A stretch of 16,168 nt of DNA, from positions 1 through 16,168 of the forward strand of contig JBFMEX010000050.1 of assembly GCA_040752215.1 (NCBI GenBank), read 5' to 3'. Under the pieces are notes generated by a model. It was given only the letters and a program-made list of their open reading frames with translations. It ran no database searches and had not been told where the DNA came from. Below, piece by piece: positions 1 through 7,502 of the stretch. Position numbers and translations under genes: made by a program. The DNA is from JBFMEX01 sp040752215 (GTDB lineage: Bacteria; Pseudomonadota; Alphaproteobacteria; Rhizobiales; Hyphomicrobiaceae). How positions within the stretch are numbered: position 1 is the stretch's first letter; each line of letters begins with the position of its first letter.

Positions 1-65
1 GCAGGCCCTGCCTGGAGCGGGCTCGATGCGGGGTTGAGCCTGGAAGCCGTGGCCCGCACATCCTC

Positions 66-500
66 TCAACGATAGACGAGCACCGGGATCTTGGTGTGGG
101 TGAGCAGCTTCTGCGTCTCGCTGCCGAGCACCAGGGCGGAGACGCCACGACGGCCGTGCGAGGCCATGACGATCAGGTCGACGCCGTTCTGCTCGGCGGC
201 GGACATGATCGCGCGCCAGGGCTCGGCGTTCTCGACCTGCATCGTCTCGGCCGCCACGGAGTTGGCGGCGGCCTCGGCGCGAACAACATCGAGGCGGTGC
301 TCGACCTGGCGGACATAGCTCGCCCGGTCCTCGTCGGTAACGGAGACGGTGACGCCCTCGGCGACGAAATCGCGGAGCGGCGGGCGAACCGTAACCGCGG
401 TCAGTTTGGCTCCGGTCGCCTTGGCGAGCGCGATGCCCTTGGTCACCGCCTTCAGCGACAGCTCGCTGCCATCGGTCGCCACCATGATGTGCTTGAACAT
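66..500 (-). CDS. Universal stress protein (UspA family)
   Basis: A 144-residue single Usp domain protein, the usual length for the family; cytoplasmic. The N-terminus has the typical first strand followed by DGS (residues 10-12). The C-terminus carries ASHGRRG...GS, which fits the ATP-binding pattern G-x2-G-x9-G-S/T with alanine in the first position, as in many ATP-binding bacterial members, and ends in the typical strand PVLVYR. Usp proteins bind ATP or AMP and support survival under starvation, low oxygen or other stress; the specific role here is unknown. The ATG at 500 is preceded by GAGGAG with 7-base spacing. The gene follows a dehalogenase on the same strand after 83 bp, and that gap plus the dehalogenase stop codon hold a perfect FNR-type box (574-587), so it probably has its own oxygen-responsive promoter. 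Confidence 0.93.
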   Translation of the reverse strand: MFKHIMVATDGSELSLKAVTKGIALAKATGAKLTAVTVRPPLRDFVAEGVTVSVTDEDRASYVRQVEHRLDVVRAEAAANSVAAETMQVENAEPWRAIMSAAEQNGVDLIVMASHGRRGVSALVLGSETQKLLTHTKIPVLVYR

Positions 501-573
501 GTGCGTCTCCTCGCCGGGAGCATCGATCGGCCCCGTTCGACCTCACATGATCGCCGCACCACCCGGCACAGCC

Positions 574-587
574 TTGATTGCGATCAA
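574..587 (-). promoter_or_regulatory. FNR/FixK/Anr-type box upstream of the usp gene
   Basis: The sequence TTGATTGCGATCAA is a perfect match to the FNR-family consensus TTGAT-N4-ATCAA and also fits the FixK pattern TTGA-N6-TCAA. Its centre (580.5) lies about 80 bp upstream of the usp start. A weak -10-like GATCAT (minus strand, plus positions 547-552) would put the start site near 540 and the box near -40.5, close to the -41.5 of class II activation. It overlaps the TGA stop of the dehalogenase (584-586). Usp genes are known FNR/FixK/Anr targets in several proteobacteria. The match is seen in the sequence; its use is inferred. Confidence 0.72.
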
Positions 588-1243
588 TCGAGCAGCACGG
601 AAAGGTCCGCTGCGACGATGTCGGCCGGCATGGCAGGGTACTCGTCCGGCAGGCCGGCGCGGTTGATCCACACCGTGCGCAGGCCGAACGCCTTCGCCCC
701 GGCGATATCCCACCGGTTGGACGACTGGAACGACACCGCGGCCGGCGCCGTCGCCAGGCGTTCGCAGCAGTGCGCGTAAACCTTCATCGACGGTTTGTAG
801 ATGCCGACCTCGGCAACCGAGATCACCGTCGTGAGCAGACCCTCGAGTCCGGCGGCGCCGACGGCCGCGGCGAGCATGTCCGGGTCGCCGTTGGAGAGGA
901 TCGCGAGACGGGCGCCGCGCGCGGCGAGCGCCTCCAGGACCGGCTTCACGTCGGGATAGGCGTCGAGCTCGCGGAAGGCCGCCAGCAGCCGGGCACGCAC
1001 CCCGGCCGGCACGCCGCCGAAGCGGGCAGTCGCGTAGTCGAGGCTCTGCCCGGTCAACTCCGCGAACGTCGCATGGCGGCCGGCGGCGGCGTGGATCCAC
1101 GTGTACTCGAGCTGCTTGGTGCGCCAAGTCTCGGACAACCGCTCCCAGGCCGGCCCGATCTCGTCCTTCGCGCGCGCGGCAGCGGAATGCACATCGAACA
1201 GCGTGCCATAGGCATCAAAGACGAAGACGCTGTGGGACGCCAT
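584..1243 (-). CDS. L-2-haloacid dehalogenase (HAD type II)
   Basis: A 219-residue cytoplasmic HAD enzyme. The family hydrolyses L-2-haloacids to D-2-hydroxyacids, for example haloacetate to glycolate, through an aspartyl ester. The residues known from Pseudomonas L-DEX are all present: nucleophile D10 and T14 in FDAYGTLFD, R41 in WRTKQLEYTW, S117-N118 in LSNGD, K150 in IYKPS, and S174, N176 and D179 in SSNRWD. This makes dehalogenase a much better call than generic HAD phosphatase, although the natural substrate cannot be read from sequence. The ATG at 1243 has GGGAGG about 10 bases upstream. It lies 70 bp downstream of the aminotransferase on the same strand, probably in one operon; its hydroxyacid product could feed the glyoxylate chemistry suggested by neighbours. 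Confidence 0.9.
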   Translation of the reverse strand: MASHSVFVFDAYGTLFDVHSAAARAKDEIGPAWERLSETWRTKQLEYTWIHAAAGRHATFAELTGQSLDYATARFGGVPAGVRARLLAAFRELDAYPDVKPVLEALAARGARLAILSNGDPDMLAAAVGAAGLEGLLTTVISVAEVGIYKPSMKVYAHCCERLATAPAAVSFQSSNRWDIAGAKAFGLRTVWINRAGLPDEYPAMPADIVAADLSVLLD

Positions 1244-1283
1244 CGCGCGTCAGCCTCCCGGCCGGATCACCTGCAAGGTGGGC

Positions 1284-1302
1284 GACCTCGGCCGCCGAGG
1301 TC
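1284..1302 (-). other. Intercistronic hairpin between aminotransferase and dehalogenase genes
   Basis: Perfect 8-bp inverted repeat GACCTCGG (1284-1291) / CCGAGGTC (1295-1302) with a 3-base loop, in the 70-bp gap between two same-strand genes. There is no T-tract on either side, so it is not a standard intrinsic terminator. It could stabilise the upstream message or attenuate read-through into the dehalogenase. Confidence 0.45.
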
Positions 1303-1313
1303 AAGGACGAACG

Positions 1314-2519
1314 TCACGCGGCTCGGGCCGGCACCTTGCTGGCCGCAGCGGAGAGATGGTCCATCGCCGCGGCGACGCCGCCCTTGCGGTGCGGGATGCC
1401 GGCAAGGCCGAGCCCCATCTCGACGCCCGACAGGGCGCCGAGAATCGTGAGCTCGTTGGTATCGCCGAGATGGCCGATGCGGAACACCTTGCCGGCGAGC
1501 TTGTTGAGGCCGGTGCCGAGCGACATGTTGAACGTGTCGAGCACCAGGGCGCGGAAGGCGTCCGCGTTGTAGCCCTCGGGCATCATCACGGTCGTTACGA
1601 CGGGCGAATAGTACTTGGGATCGCGGCACAGGATCTCGAGCCCCCACGCCTGGACCGCCGCGCGGACCGCGCCGGCCAGCCGCTCGTGGCGGGCGAACAC
1701 GTTGTCGAGCCCTTCCTCGTGCAGCATGTCGATCGCCTCGCCGAGACCGTAGAGCAGGCCCGTGGCAGGGGTGTAGGGGAAGAAGCCGTTGGCGTTGCTC
1801 GCCAGCATCTCGTTCCAGGAGAAGAAGGCGCGCGGCAGCCGCGAGGTCCTCGCGGCCTCGAGCGCCTTCGCGCTGATCGCGGTGAAGGAGATCCCGGGCG
1901 GCAGCATCAGGCCCTTCTGAGAGCCGGATACGGTGACGTCGACGCCCCACTCGTCGTGGCGGTAGTCCATCGAGGCGAGCGAGGAGACAGTGTCGACCAT
2001 CAGCAGCGCGCCGTGGCGGGCCGAATCCATCGCCTTGCGCACCTCGTCGATCCACGACCGACAGCCGGTCGAGGTCTCGTTGTGAACGACGCAGACCGCC
2101 TTGATGGCGCGGTTCTTGTCGGTGGCGAGCCGGCGCTCGACCTCCCCCGCATCGACGCCCGAGCGCCAGTCGGTCTCGATCATCTCGACCACGAGGCCGA
2201 GCCTCTCCGCCATCACCTTCCACAGGTGGGCGAACTGGCCGGTCTCGACCATCAGCACCCGGTCGCCCGGCGAAAGCGTATTTACGAGTGCCGCCTCCCA
2301 TGCCCCGGTGCCGGAGGCCGGGTAGATGATCACCGGGCCGGCCGTCTTGAAGATCGTCTTGACGCCGGAGAGCAGCCGCTTGGCGAGCTTCTGGAACTCG
2401 GGGCCGCGGTGGTCGATGATCTGCTGCGACATTGCCGAGATGACGCGCTCGGGCAGCGGGCTCGGGCCAGGGATCTGCAGGAAGTGGCGGCCCGGGCGGC
2501 GGGGCTCGTTGGCGGTCAT
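1314..2519 (-). CDS. Class V aminotransferase, serine/alanine-glyoxylate type
   Basis: A 401-residue PLP enzyme, the usual length for serine-glyoxylate or alanine-glyoxylate aminotransferases, which transfer an amino group from serine, alanine or aspartate to glyoxylate to give glycine. Family marks: the N-terminal PGPSPLPERV and IDHRGPEF, the glycine-rich ASGTGAWEAA, HNETSTG (147-153), cofactor-binding D176 in MVDTVSS, and the Schiff-base lysine K202 in GSQKGLMLPPG. Serine-cycle SgaA and aspartate-glyoxylate BhcA are close relatives; sequence reading alone does not separate them. The ATG at 2519 is chosen because GAGGAG precedes it by 6 bases and the family N-terminus begins just after it; an in-frame ATG at 2597 would add an arginine-rich tail unlike the family. 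Promoter at 2639-2668. It probably forms an operon with the dehalogenase. Confidence 0.9.
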   Translation of the reverse strand: MTANEPRRPGRHFLQIPGPSPLPERVISAMSQQIIDHRGPEFQKLAKRLLSGVKTIFKTAGPVIIYPASGTGAWEAALVNTLSPGDRVLMVETGQFAHLWKVMAERLGLVVEMIETDWRSGVDAGEVERRLATDKNRAIKAVCVVHNETSTGCRSWIDEVRKAMDSARHGALLMVDTVSSLASMDYRHDEWGVDVTVSGSQKGLMLPPGISFTAISAKALEAARTSRLPRAFFSWNEMLASNANGFFPYTPATGLLYGLGEAIDMLHEEGLDNVFARHERLAGAVRAAVQAWGLEILCRDPKYYSPVVTTVMMPEGYNADAFRALVLDTFNMSLGTGLNKLAGKVFRIGHLGDTNELTILGALSGVEMGLGLAGIPHRKGGVAAAMDHLSAAASKVPARAA

Positions 2520-2638
2520 GGGCGCTCCTCGTCTCGATCGCGTGCGTCGGGCAACGGGCCGGCGGCGCGGGACCTGCCGGCCCCGGGGAACGCACAAGCC
2601 TTCGTCGCATTGCCCGATCTATGTGCGAAAGGTCGAGA

Positions 2639-2668
2639 GCTATAGGTTTGAAAGCGAACGGGCGTCAA
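2639..2668 (-). promoter_or_regulatory. Sigma-70-type promoter for the aminotransferase operon
   Basis: On the minus strand, TTGACG (plus 2663-2668) is followed after 18 bp by TATAGC (plus 2639-2644). Read as CTTGAC and CTATAG it resembles the rhizobial housekeeping consensus. It predicts a start near 2632 and a leader of roughly 110 nt before the ATG at 2519. No transcript data support it here. Confidence 0.5.
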
Positions 2669-2822
2669 GGGAGGGCAACGGCCGTCGCCGAGCGTCCCCG
2701 CACCGCAACAACGATCCGCTCCAGGACCAAGGCGGCCACGCGAGAACTGTCGAGGCGCGCATAGACGCGCGGCGCACGCACAGATACAGATAGTGTCGGG
2801 GCGACCTCACGCGGCTTTGAAG

Positions 2823-2836
2823 CGCGGCGCGCCGCG
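2823..2836. repeat. 14-bp perfect palindrome, possible operator
   Basis: CGCGGCGCGCCGCG is perfectly self-complementary and sits about 40 bp upstream of a -10-like TATACA (2876-2881) in front of the TRAP operon. A regulator site is possible, but in such GC-rich DNA a short all-GC palindrome can arise by chance, so the call is weak. Confidence 0.25.
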
Positions 2837-2952
2837 GAGCGCACGCCAATGCGGACTGGACGGGGCCGCAACTGCTATACATTATGCCAAGCGCCCACAG
2901 AGGCGTCGGACAACGACCGAGCCACGGATTGGACAATGGGAGGACCACACGC

Positions 2953-4092
2953 ATGACCTCGACCACCACCAACGGTAGCGTATCGCGGCGCAAGTTCCTC
3001 AAAGGCAGCGCCCTAACCGCCGGCGCGGCGGCCGGCACCATCGCCATGCCGAACGTGTCACGCGCGCAGACCGTCACGCTGAAAATGCAGAGCTCCTGGG
3101 GCGCTTCCGACATCTTCCAGGACATGGCGCGCCAGTACACCGAGCGCTGCGAGAAGATGGCAGGCGGCAGGCTCAAGATCGACTTGCTGCCGGCGGGTGC
3201 CGTGGTCAAGGCATTCGAGGTGCAGAACGCCTGCCACTCGGGCGTGCTCGACGGCGCACATACCGTCTGCGCCTACTGGTACGGCAAGCACAAGGCGGCC
3301 TCTCTGTTCGGCACCGGGCCGGTGTTCGGCTGCGACGCGACGCAGATGCTGGCCTGGATCAACACCGACGAAGGCAGAAAGCTCTACAAGGAGCTGGTGC
3401 AGGACATCTTGAAGCTCGACGTGGTCGGCTTCTTCGCCATGCCGATGCCGACCCAGCCGCTCGGCTGGTTCAAGCGCGAGATCAAGGGTGCGGGGGACAT
3501 GCAGGGCCTCAAGTACCGCACCGTCGGCCTCGCCACCGACATCATGCAGGGCATGGGCCTCAAGGTGACGCAGCTGCCGGGTGGCGAGATCGTGCCGGCG
3601 CTGGAGCGCGGCGTGATCGAGGCGTTCGAGTTCAACAACCCGACCTCCGACCGCCAGTTCGGCGCCCAGAACGTGTCGAAGATCTACATGCTCAGCTCCT
3701 ATCACCAGGCGGCCGAGTTTTTCGAGATCATCTACTCGAAGAAGAAGTTCGATGGCCTGCCGAAGGAGATCCAGGCGATCCTCGAGTATGGTGCCGAGGC
3801 CGCCAACACCGCCAACTACACGATGGCACTCGACCGCTACTCGAAGGACCTGCAGGAGCTGATCAACAAGGACGGCGTCAAGGTCGTGCGCACGCCGAAG
3901 TCGATCTTGGAAGCCCAGCTCAAGAGCTGGGACAAGGTGCTCGAGACGCTGAACCAGGATCCGTTCTTCAAGAAAGTCGTCGACAGCCAGCGGGCGTGGT
4001 CCGAGCGGGTCGGCTACTACTACCTGACCAACGCGGCCGACTACGAGCTCGCCTTCGACCACTACTTCCCAGGCAAGCTCGCCAAGGGCTGA
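2953..4092 (+). CDS. dctP: TRAP transporter substrate-binding protein DctP, Tat-exported
   Basis: A 379-residue periplasmic receptor of the DctP family, which captures an organic acid and delivers it to the DctQM permease. The N-terminus is a twin-arginine signal (SRRKFLKG, residues 11-18), then a hydrophobic Ala/Gly stretch and a likely cleavage after SRA (residue 38). R189 in LKYRTVG is the conserved arginine that pairs with the substrate carboxylate. LPGGEIVPALERG followed by an FE motif resembles the TakP-like 2-oxoacid-binding branch; this hints at a 2-oxo- or hydroxy-acid ligand but does not prove it. The ATG at 2953 is preceded by GGGAGG at about 8 bases and places the RR motif correctly; an in-frame start at 2884 would add 23 residues ahead of the signal. 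First gene of the operon, followed by a strong hairpin. Confidence 0.93.
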   Translation: MTSTTTNGSVSRRKFLKGSALTAGAAAGTIAMPNVSRAQTVTLKMQSSWGASDIFQDMARQYTERCEKMAGGRLKIDLLPAGAVVKAFEVQNACHSGVLDGAHTVCAYWYGKHKAASLFGTGPVFGCDATQMLAWINTDEGRKLYKELVQDILKLDVVGFFAMPMPTQPLGWFKREIKGAGDMQGLKYRTVGLATDIMQGMGLKVTQLPGGEIVPALERGVIEAFEFNNPTSDRQFGAQNVSKIYMLSSYHQAAEFFEIIYSKKKFDGLPKEIQAILEYGAEAANTANYTMALDRYSKDLQELINKDGVKVVRTPKSILEAQLKSWDKVLETLNQDPFFKKVVDSQRAWSERVGYYYLTNAADYELAFDHYFPGKLAKG

Positions 4093-4112
4093 ACAACTGC
4101 AATAGGCGGATT

Positions 4113-4138
4113 GGAAAGGGGCTGAAAGGCCCCTTTCC
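4113..4138 (+). other. Strong intercistronic stem-loop between dctP and dctQ
   Basis: GGAAAGGGGC (4113-4122) and GCCCCTTTCC (4129-4138) form a perfect 10-bp stem with a 6-base loop, 21 bp after the dctP stop. No T-tract follows. Such hairpins after binding-protein genes usually protect the upstream mRNA or partly terminate, so that receptor outnumbers permease. The structure is seen; the role is inferred. Confidence 0.7.
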
Positions 4139-4173
4139 GGCCTCGGCGCGCTCGATCTCGGAAACACTCGGTC

Positions 4174-4785
4174 ATGCTAAGCTTCATCACGGCGGTCGAC
4201 AAGCTGTCGACCTGGGTCGGCCACGCGTTCGCCTGGTGCATCATGGGCATGACGCTCGGCGTCGGCTACGAGGTGTTCGTGCGCTACGTGCTGCGCGATC
4301 CGACGTCCTGGGCGTTCGACCTCAGCTACATCATGTACGGGGCGCTGTTCATGATGGGCGGGGCATACACATTATCCCGTGACGGCCACGTCCGCGGCGA
4401 CGTGTTCTACAGAACCTGGCGCCCCCGCACGCAGGCGACGGTCGAGCTGATCCTCTACTTCATATTCTTCTTTCCCGGCGTGCTGGCGCTGATCATCGCC
4501 GGCGGGAAATTCGCTCACCAGTCCATTCTGTGGAAAGAGGTGAGCAGCATGAGCCCCGCCAACGTGCCGATTTTCCACTTCAAGCTCATCATTCCGGCAG
4601 CGGGCATCCTGCTGCTCATCCAGGGGCTGGCGCAGGTCGCGCGCTGCATCTTGTGCATTCGCGAGGGAGCCTGGCCAGGACGCATCGCCGACGTCGAGGA
4701 GACGGAGACCGTGCTGCAGCACCAGGCCGAGGATCATGAGCGGCTAGAGCAGTCGATCGACCTCCGCAAGGGAGACGGCCGATGA
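4174..4785 (+). CDS. dctQ: TRAP transporter small permease subunit DctQ
   Basis: A 203-residue inner-membrane protein with the four-helix layout of DctQ: hydrophobic segments at roughly residues 15-35, 45-65, 88-110 and 130-155. FVRYVLRDPTSWAFDLS is the typical family stretch after the first helix. With DctM it forms the sodium-driven permease that accepts substrate from DctP. The tail after about residue 160 is long and strongly charged with many Glu and Gln, and is probably cytoplasmic. The TGA stop overlaps the dctM start in ATGA (4782-4785), which indicates translational coupling. The start at 4174 precedes the first helix by about 15 residues; no strong ribosome binding site is visible before it. 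Confidence 0.9.
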   Translation: MLSFITAVDKLSTWVGHAFAWCIMGMTLGVGYEVFVRYVLRDPTSWAFDLSYIMYGALFMMGGAYTLSRDGHVRGDVFYRTWRPRTQATVELILYFIFFFPGVLALIIAGGKFAHQSILWKEVSSMSPANVPIFHFKLIIPAAGILLLIQGLAQVARCILCIREGAWPGRIADVEETETVLQHQAEDHERLEQSIDLRKGDGR

Positions 4786-6137
4786 CCGACCCCCAAGTCG
4801 CCATCCTGATGCTGTCCCTGTTCATCGTCATCGTCCTGCTCGGATTTCCGATCGCCTTCACGCTGATGGCGATGGGCGTGATCTTCGGCTACTACGCCTA
4901 TTACGACGCCGAGCGGATGACCTCGATCTTCGACAACAGGATCTTCGACCTGTTCGTCAACCAGACCTACTCGGTGATGGCCAGCGACGTGCTGACGGCC
5001 GTGCCGCTGTTCCTGTTCATGGGCTACATCGTCGAACGGGCCAACATCGTCGACCGGCTGTTCACGACGCTGCAGGTGGCCGCGCGGCGGGTTCCCGGAT
5101 CGATGGCGGTGGCCGCACTGATGACTTGCGCACTGTTCGCCACCGCCACCGGCATCGTCGGCGCGGTGGTGACGCTGATGGGCCTGCTCGCCTTCCCGCA
5201 GATGCTGAAGGCCCGCTACGATCCGTCGTTCGCCTCCGGCGTCATCTGCGCCGGCGGCTGCCTCGGCATCCTGATCCCACCGTCGATCATGCTGATCGTC
5301 TACTCGGCGACGACCAACGTGTCGGTCGTGAAGCTCTATGCGGGCGCATTCCTGCCGGGTTTCATGCTGGCCGGCCTTTACCTGGTCTATGTCGTCACCC
5401 GCGCGATCGCCAATCCGGCCCTCGCGCCGCCACCGCGCGAGGAGGATCTGCCCGATCTGTCCGGCGGCAAGCTGGCGTGGCTGCTGCTGACCTCGTTCTT
5501 TCCGCTTGCAATGCTGATCCTCTCGGTGCTCGGCGCGATCCTGTTCGGACTGGCGACGCCTTCGGAGGCCGCCGCCGTCGGCTCGGCCGGCGGACTCATT
5601 CTCGCCGCCGCCTACGGCTCGCTCACCTGGGACCGGTTGAAGGAGAGCGTCTATCTGACGGTCAGGACGTCGGCCATGGTGTGCTGGCTGTTCGTCGGCT
5701 CGTGGACGTTCTCCTCCGTGTTCTCCTATCTCGGCGGTGAGCAGCTGGTGAAAGAGTTCGTGCTCGGCCTCGACCTCAGCCCGCTCATGTTCCTGATCCT
5801 GACCCAGATCATCATCTTCCTGCTCGGCTGGCCGCTCGAATGGTCGGAGATCATCATCATCTTCGTGCCGATCTTCCTGCCGCTGCTGCCGCACTTCGGC
5901 GTCGACCCGCTGTTCTTCGGCATCCTCATCGCCCTCAACCTGCAGACCTCGTTCCTCACTCCGCCGATGGCGATGGCCGCCTACTACCTGAAGGGAATAG
6001 CGCCACCGCACGTGCGGCTGACGCAGATCTTCTCGGGCTGCATGCCATATCTCGGACTGGTGTTCGTCTCGATGGTCCTGCTCTACATCTTCCCCGGCCT
6101 CGCGCTGTGGCTGCCGGAGTATCTCTATGGACGCTGA
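4782..6137 (+). CDS. dctM: TRAP transporter large permease subunit DctM
   Basis: A 451-residue multi-helix inner-membrane protein, slightly above the usual 425-440 of DctM. It has the expected N-terminal helix, VPLFLFMGYIVERA, the conserved FATATGIVGAVVTLMG re-entrant region, and the GGCLGILIPPSIMLIVYS motif; the C-terminal half has TPSEAAAVG and the TSFLTPPMA repeat that mirrors the first half. It is the ion-coupled transport channel of the DctPQM system. A hydrophilic segment near residues 205-230 (PPPREEDLPDLSGG) separates the two halves. It starts inside the dctQ stop (ATGA) and its own stop lies 11 bp inside the amidase gene, so dctQ, dctM and the amidase are almost certainly one transcript. 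Confidence 0.94.
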   Translation: MTDPQVAILMLSLFIVIVLLGFPIAFTLMAMGVIFGYYAYYDAERMTSIFDNRIFDLFVNQTYSVMASDVLTAVPLFLFMGYIVERANIVDRLFTTLQVAARRVPGSMAVAALMTCALFATATGIVGAVVTLMGLLAFPQMLKARYDPSFASGVICAGGCLGILIPPSIMLIVYSATTNVSVVKLYAGAFLPGFMLAGLYLVYVVTRAIANPALAPPPREEDLPDLSGGKLAWLLLTSFFPLAMLILSVLGAILFGLATPSEAAAVGSAGGLILAAAYGSLTWDRLKESVYLTVRTSAMVCWLFVGSWTFSSVFSYLGGEQLVKEFVLGLDLSPLMFLILTQIIIFLLGWPLEWSEIIIIFVPIFLPLLPHFGVDPLFFGILIALNLQTSFLTPPMAMAAYYLKGIAPPHVRLTQIFSGCMPYLGLVFVSMVLLYIFPGLALWLPEYLYGR

Positions 6138-7494
6138 CGTCAGTACCGAGATCCCGGCGCTCGCCCGACTGACGGCGGCAGACGGCGCGCGCCGGATCGC
6201 CGCTGGCGAGATCACCTCGGAGGCGCTGGTCTCGGCGGTGCTCTCGGTGACCGACGTCCGCGAGCCGGAGATCGGTGCATTCGCATTCCTCGATCGCGAG
6301 CGGGCGCTGGAGCAGGCGCGCCGCGCCGACCGCTGGCGCGGCACCGGCAATGGCACCGGCCCGTTGCACGGCGTACCGATCGCGCTCAAGGACATCATCG
6401 ACACCGCTGACATGCCGACCGAGTGCGGCACGCCGATCTACGCCGGCCGCCGCACCTCGCGCGATGCAGCGCTCGTCACGCAGCTGCGGCAGGCAGGTGC
6501 CATCATCCTCGGCAAGACGGTGACGACGGAGCTCGCCCTGCTGACGCCGGCGGCGACGCGCAATCCGGTCGATCCGACGTGCACTCCTGGCGGCTCCTCC
6601 GCCGGCTCGGCGGCCGCTGTCGCGGCCTGCATGGTGCCCGCCGCGCTCGGCTCGCAGACGGCGGGCTCGGTGCTGCGGCCGGCATCGTACTGCGGCGTCT
6701 ACGGCTTCAAGCCGACGTTCGGGCTCGTCTCGCGCAGCGGCGTGCTGATGCAGTCGCCGACGCTCGACACGATGGGCGTTCTCGCGCGCTCGATCGAGGA
6801 TCTGGCCCTTCTGACGGATTGCATGTCGGCCGAGGACCCGAGCGACCCGGCGTGCTATGCGCGCAGTCAGCCGCGCCTTGTCGCCATCGCATGCTCAGAG
6901 CCGCCGCTGCCGCCAACGTTGGCGTTCGTGAAGACACCGTCGTGGGGGAGTCTCGCCGATCCGGCCATGAAGGAGGCATTTGCCGAGCTGGTCGCCGCAC
7001 TCGGCGATCGGATCGAGGAGATCGATCTTCCCTCGCTCGCCGAGGTCATCGAATGGCAGCGCATCGTGCAGCTCGCGGAGAATGCCGCCTACTATGGTCC
7101 CCTGCTCGATCGCTCGGCCGACCTGCTGTCGCCAGGCTTGCGCTCGCGCCTCGAGGAAGGCGCGCGGGTGCCCGTGCGCAGCTACGTCGACGCGCTGCAG
7201 AGCCGCGAAAGCGCGCATGACGTGCTCACCCAGATGTTCGATCGCTATGCCGCGATCCTGACCCCTGCGGCGCCCGGCCCCGCGCCCAGGGGATTTGGCT
7301 CGACAGGATCGCCGATCTTCAACGGGCTGTGGACGTATCTTGGTCTGCCGACCGTCTCGCTGCCGCTGCTCGAGGTCGATGGTCTGCCGGTCGGCGTGCA
7401 ACTCGTCGGTCCGCGCCGCGACGACGGCCGGCTTCTCAGGACCGCGCGATGGCTGGTCCGGCAGATCGAGTCCGATACCCCGCTCAACTCGTGA
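6127..7494 (+). CDS. Amidase, amidase-signature family
   Basis: A 455-residue cytoplasmic hydrolase with the complete Ser-cisSer-Lys triad: K88 in ALKDII, S157 in GGSSAGSAA, and nucleophile S181 in QTAGSVLRPA. The 24-residue serine spacing matches FAAH and GatA. The family splits amides, releasing ammonia or an amine and a carboxylic acid; the substrate is unknown. It is not GatA, because no gatB or gatC is nearby and the context is a transporter operon. QTAGSVLRPASYCGV departs slightly from the usual TGGSIR-P-A pattern, as in many catabolic members. The ATG at 6127 overlaps dctM by 11 bp, indicating coupled translation, so the imported compound, or a product of it, is probably the amidase substrate. 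Confidence 0.92.
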   Translation: MDADVSTEIPALARLTAADGARRIAAGEITSEALVSAVLSVTDVREPEIGAFAFLDRERALEQARRADRWRGTGNGTGPLHGVPIALKDIIDTADMPTECGTPIYAGRRTSRDAALVTQLRQAGAIILGKTVTTELALLTPAATRNPVDPTCTPGGSSAGSAAAVAACMVPAALGSQTAGSVLRPASYCGVYGFKPTFGLVSRSGVLMQSPTLDTMGVLARSIEDLALLTDCMSAEDPSDPACYARSQPRLVAIACSEPPLPPTLAFVKTPSWGSLADPAMKEAFAELVAALGDRIEEIDLPSLAEVIEWQRIVQLAENAAYYGPLLDRSADLLSPGLRSRLEEGARVPVRSYVDALQSRESAHDVLTQMFDRYAAILTPAAPGPAPRGFGSTGSPIFNGLWTYLGLPTVSLPLLEVDGLPVGVQLVGPRRDDGRLLRTARWLVRQIESDTPLNS

Positions 7495-7502
7495 GGGACG
7501 CC

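Larger units (their letters stand above)
2520..2952. other. 433-bp divergent intergenic region
   Basis: This gap separates the minus-strand aminotransferase from the plus-strand TRAP operon. It holds a good minus-strand promoter (2639-2668), a 14-bp perfect palindrome (2823-2836), a -10-like TATACA on the plus strand (2876-2881) without a convincing -35, and the dctP ribosome binding site GGGAGG (2939-2944). I see no supported gene in it; the open frames here lack ribosome binding sites and protein-family features. Confidence 0.6.

Noticed and set aside
1..65. A possible gene end or terminator at the window start
   Set aside because: The 65 bases hold no T-tract hairpin and no supported coding end; too short to judge.
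2884..2952. N-terminal extension of DctP from an ATG at 2884
   Set aside because: It would place 23 hydrophilic residues before the twin-arginine signal and has no ribosome binding site, while ATG 2953 has GGGAGG upstream.
4734..6431. A 565-codon minus-strand open frame opposite dctM
   Set aside because: Extreme His/Asp/Glu/Arg composition typical of antisense reading of hydrophobic codons; no family resemblance.
6127..7494. GatA (glutamyl-tRNA amidotransferase subunit A) as the identity of the amidase
   Set aside because: No gatB or gatC neighbours, overlap with a TRAP operon, and a variant QTAGSVLRPA signature argue for a catabolic amidase.
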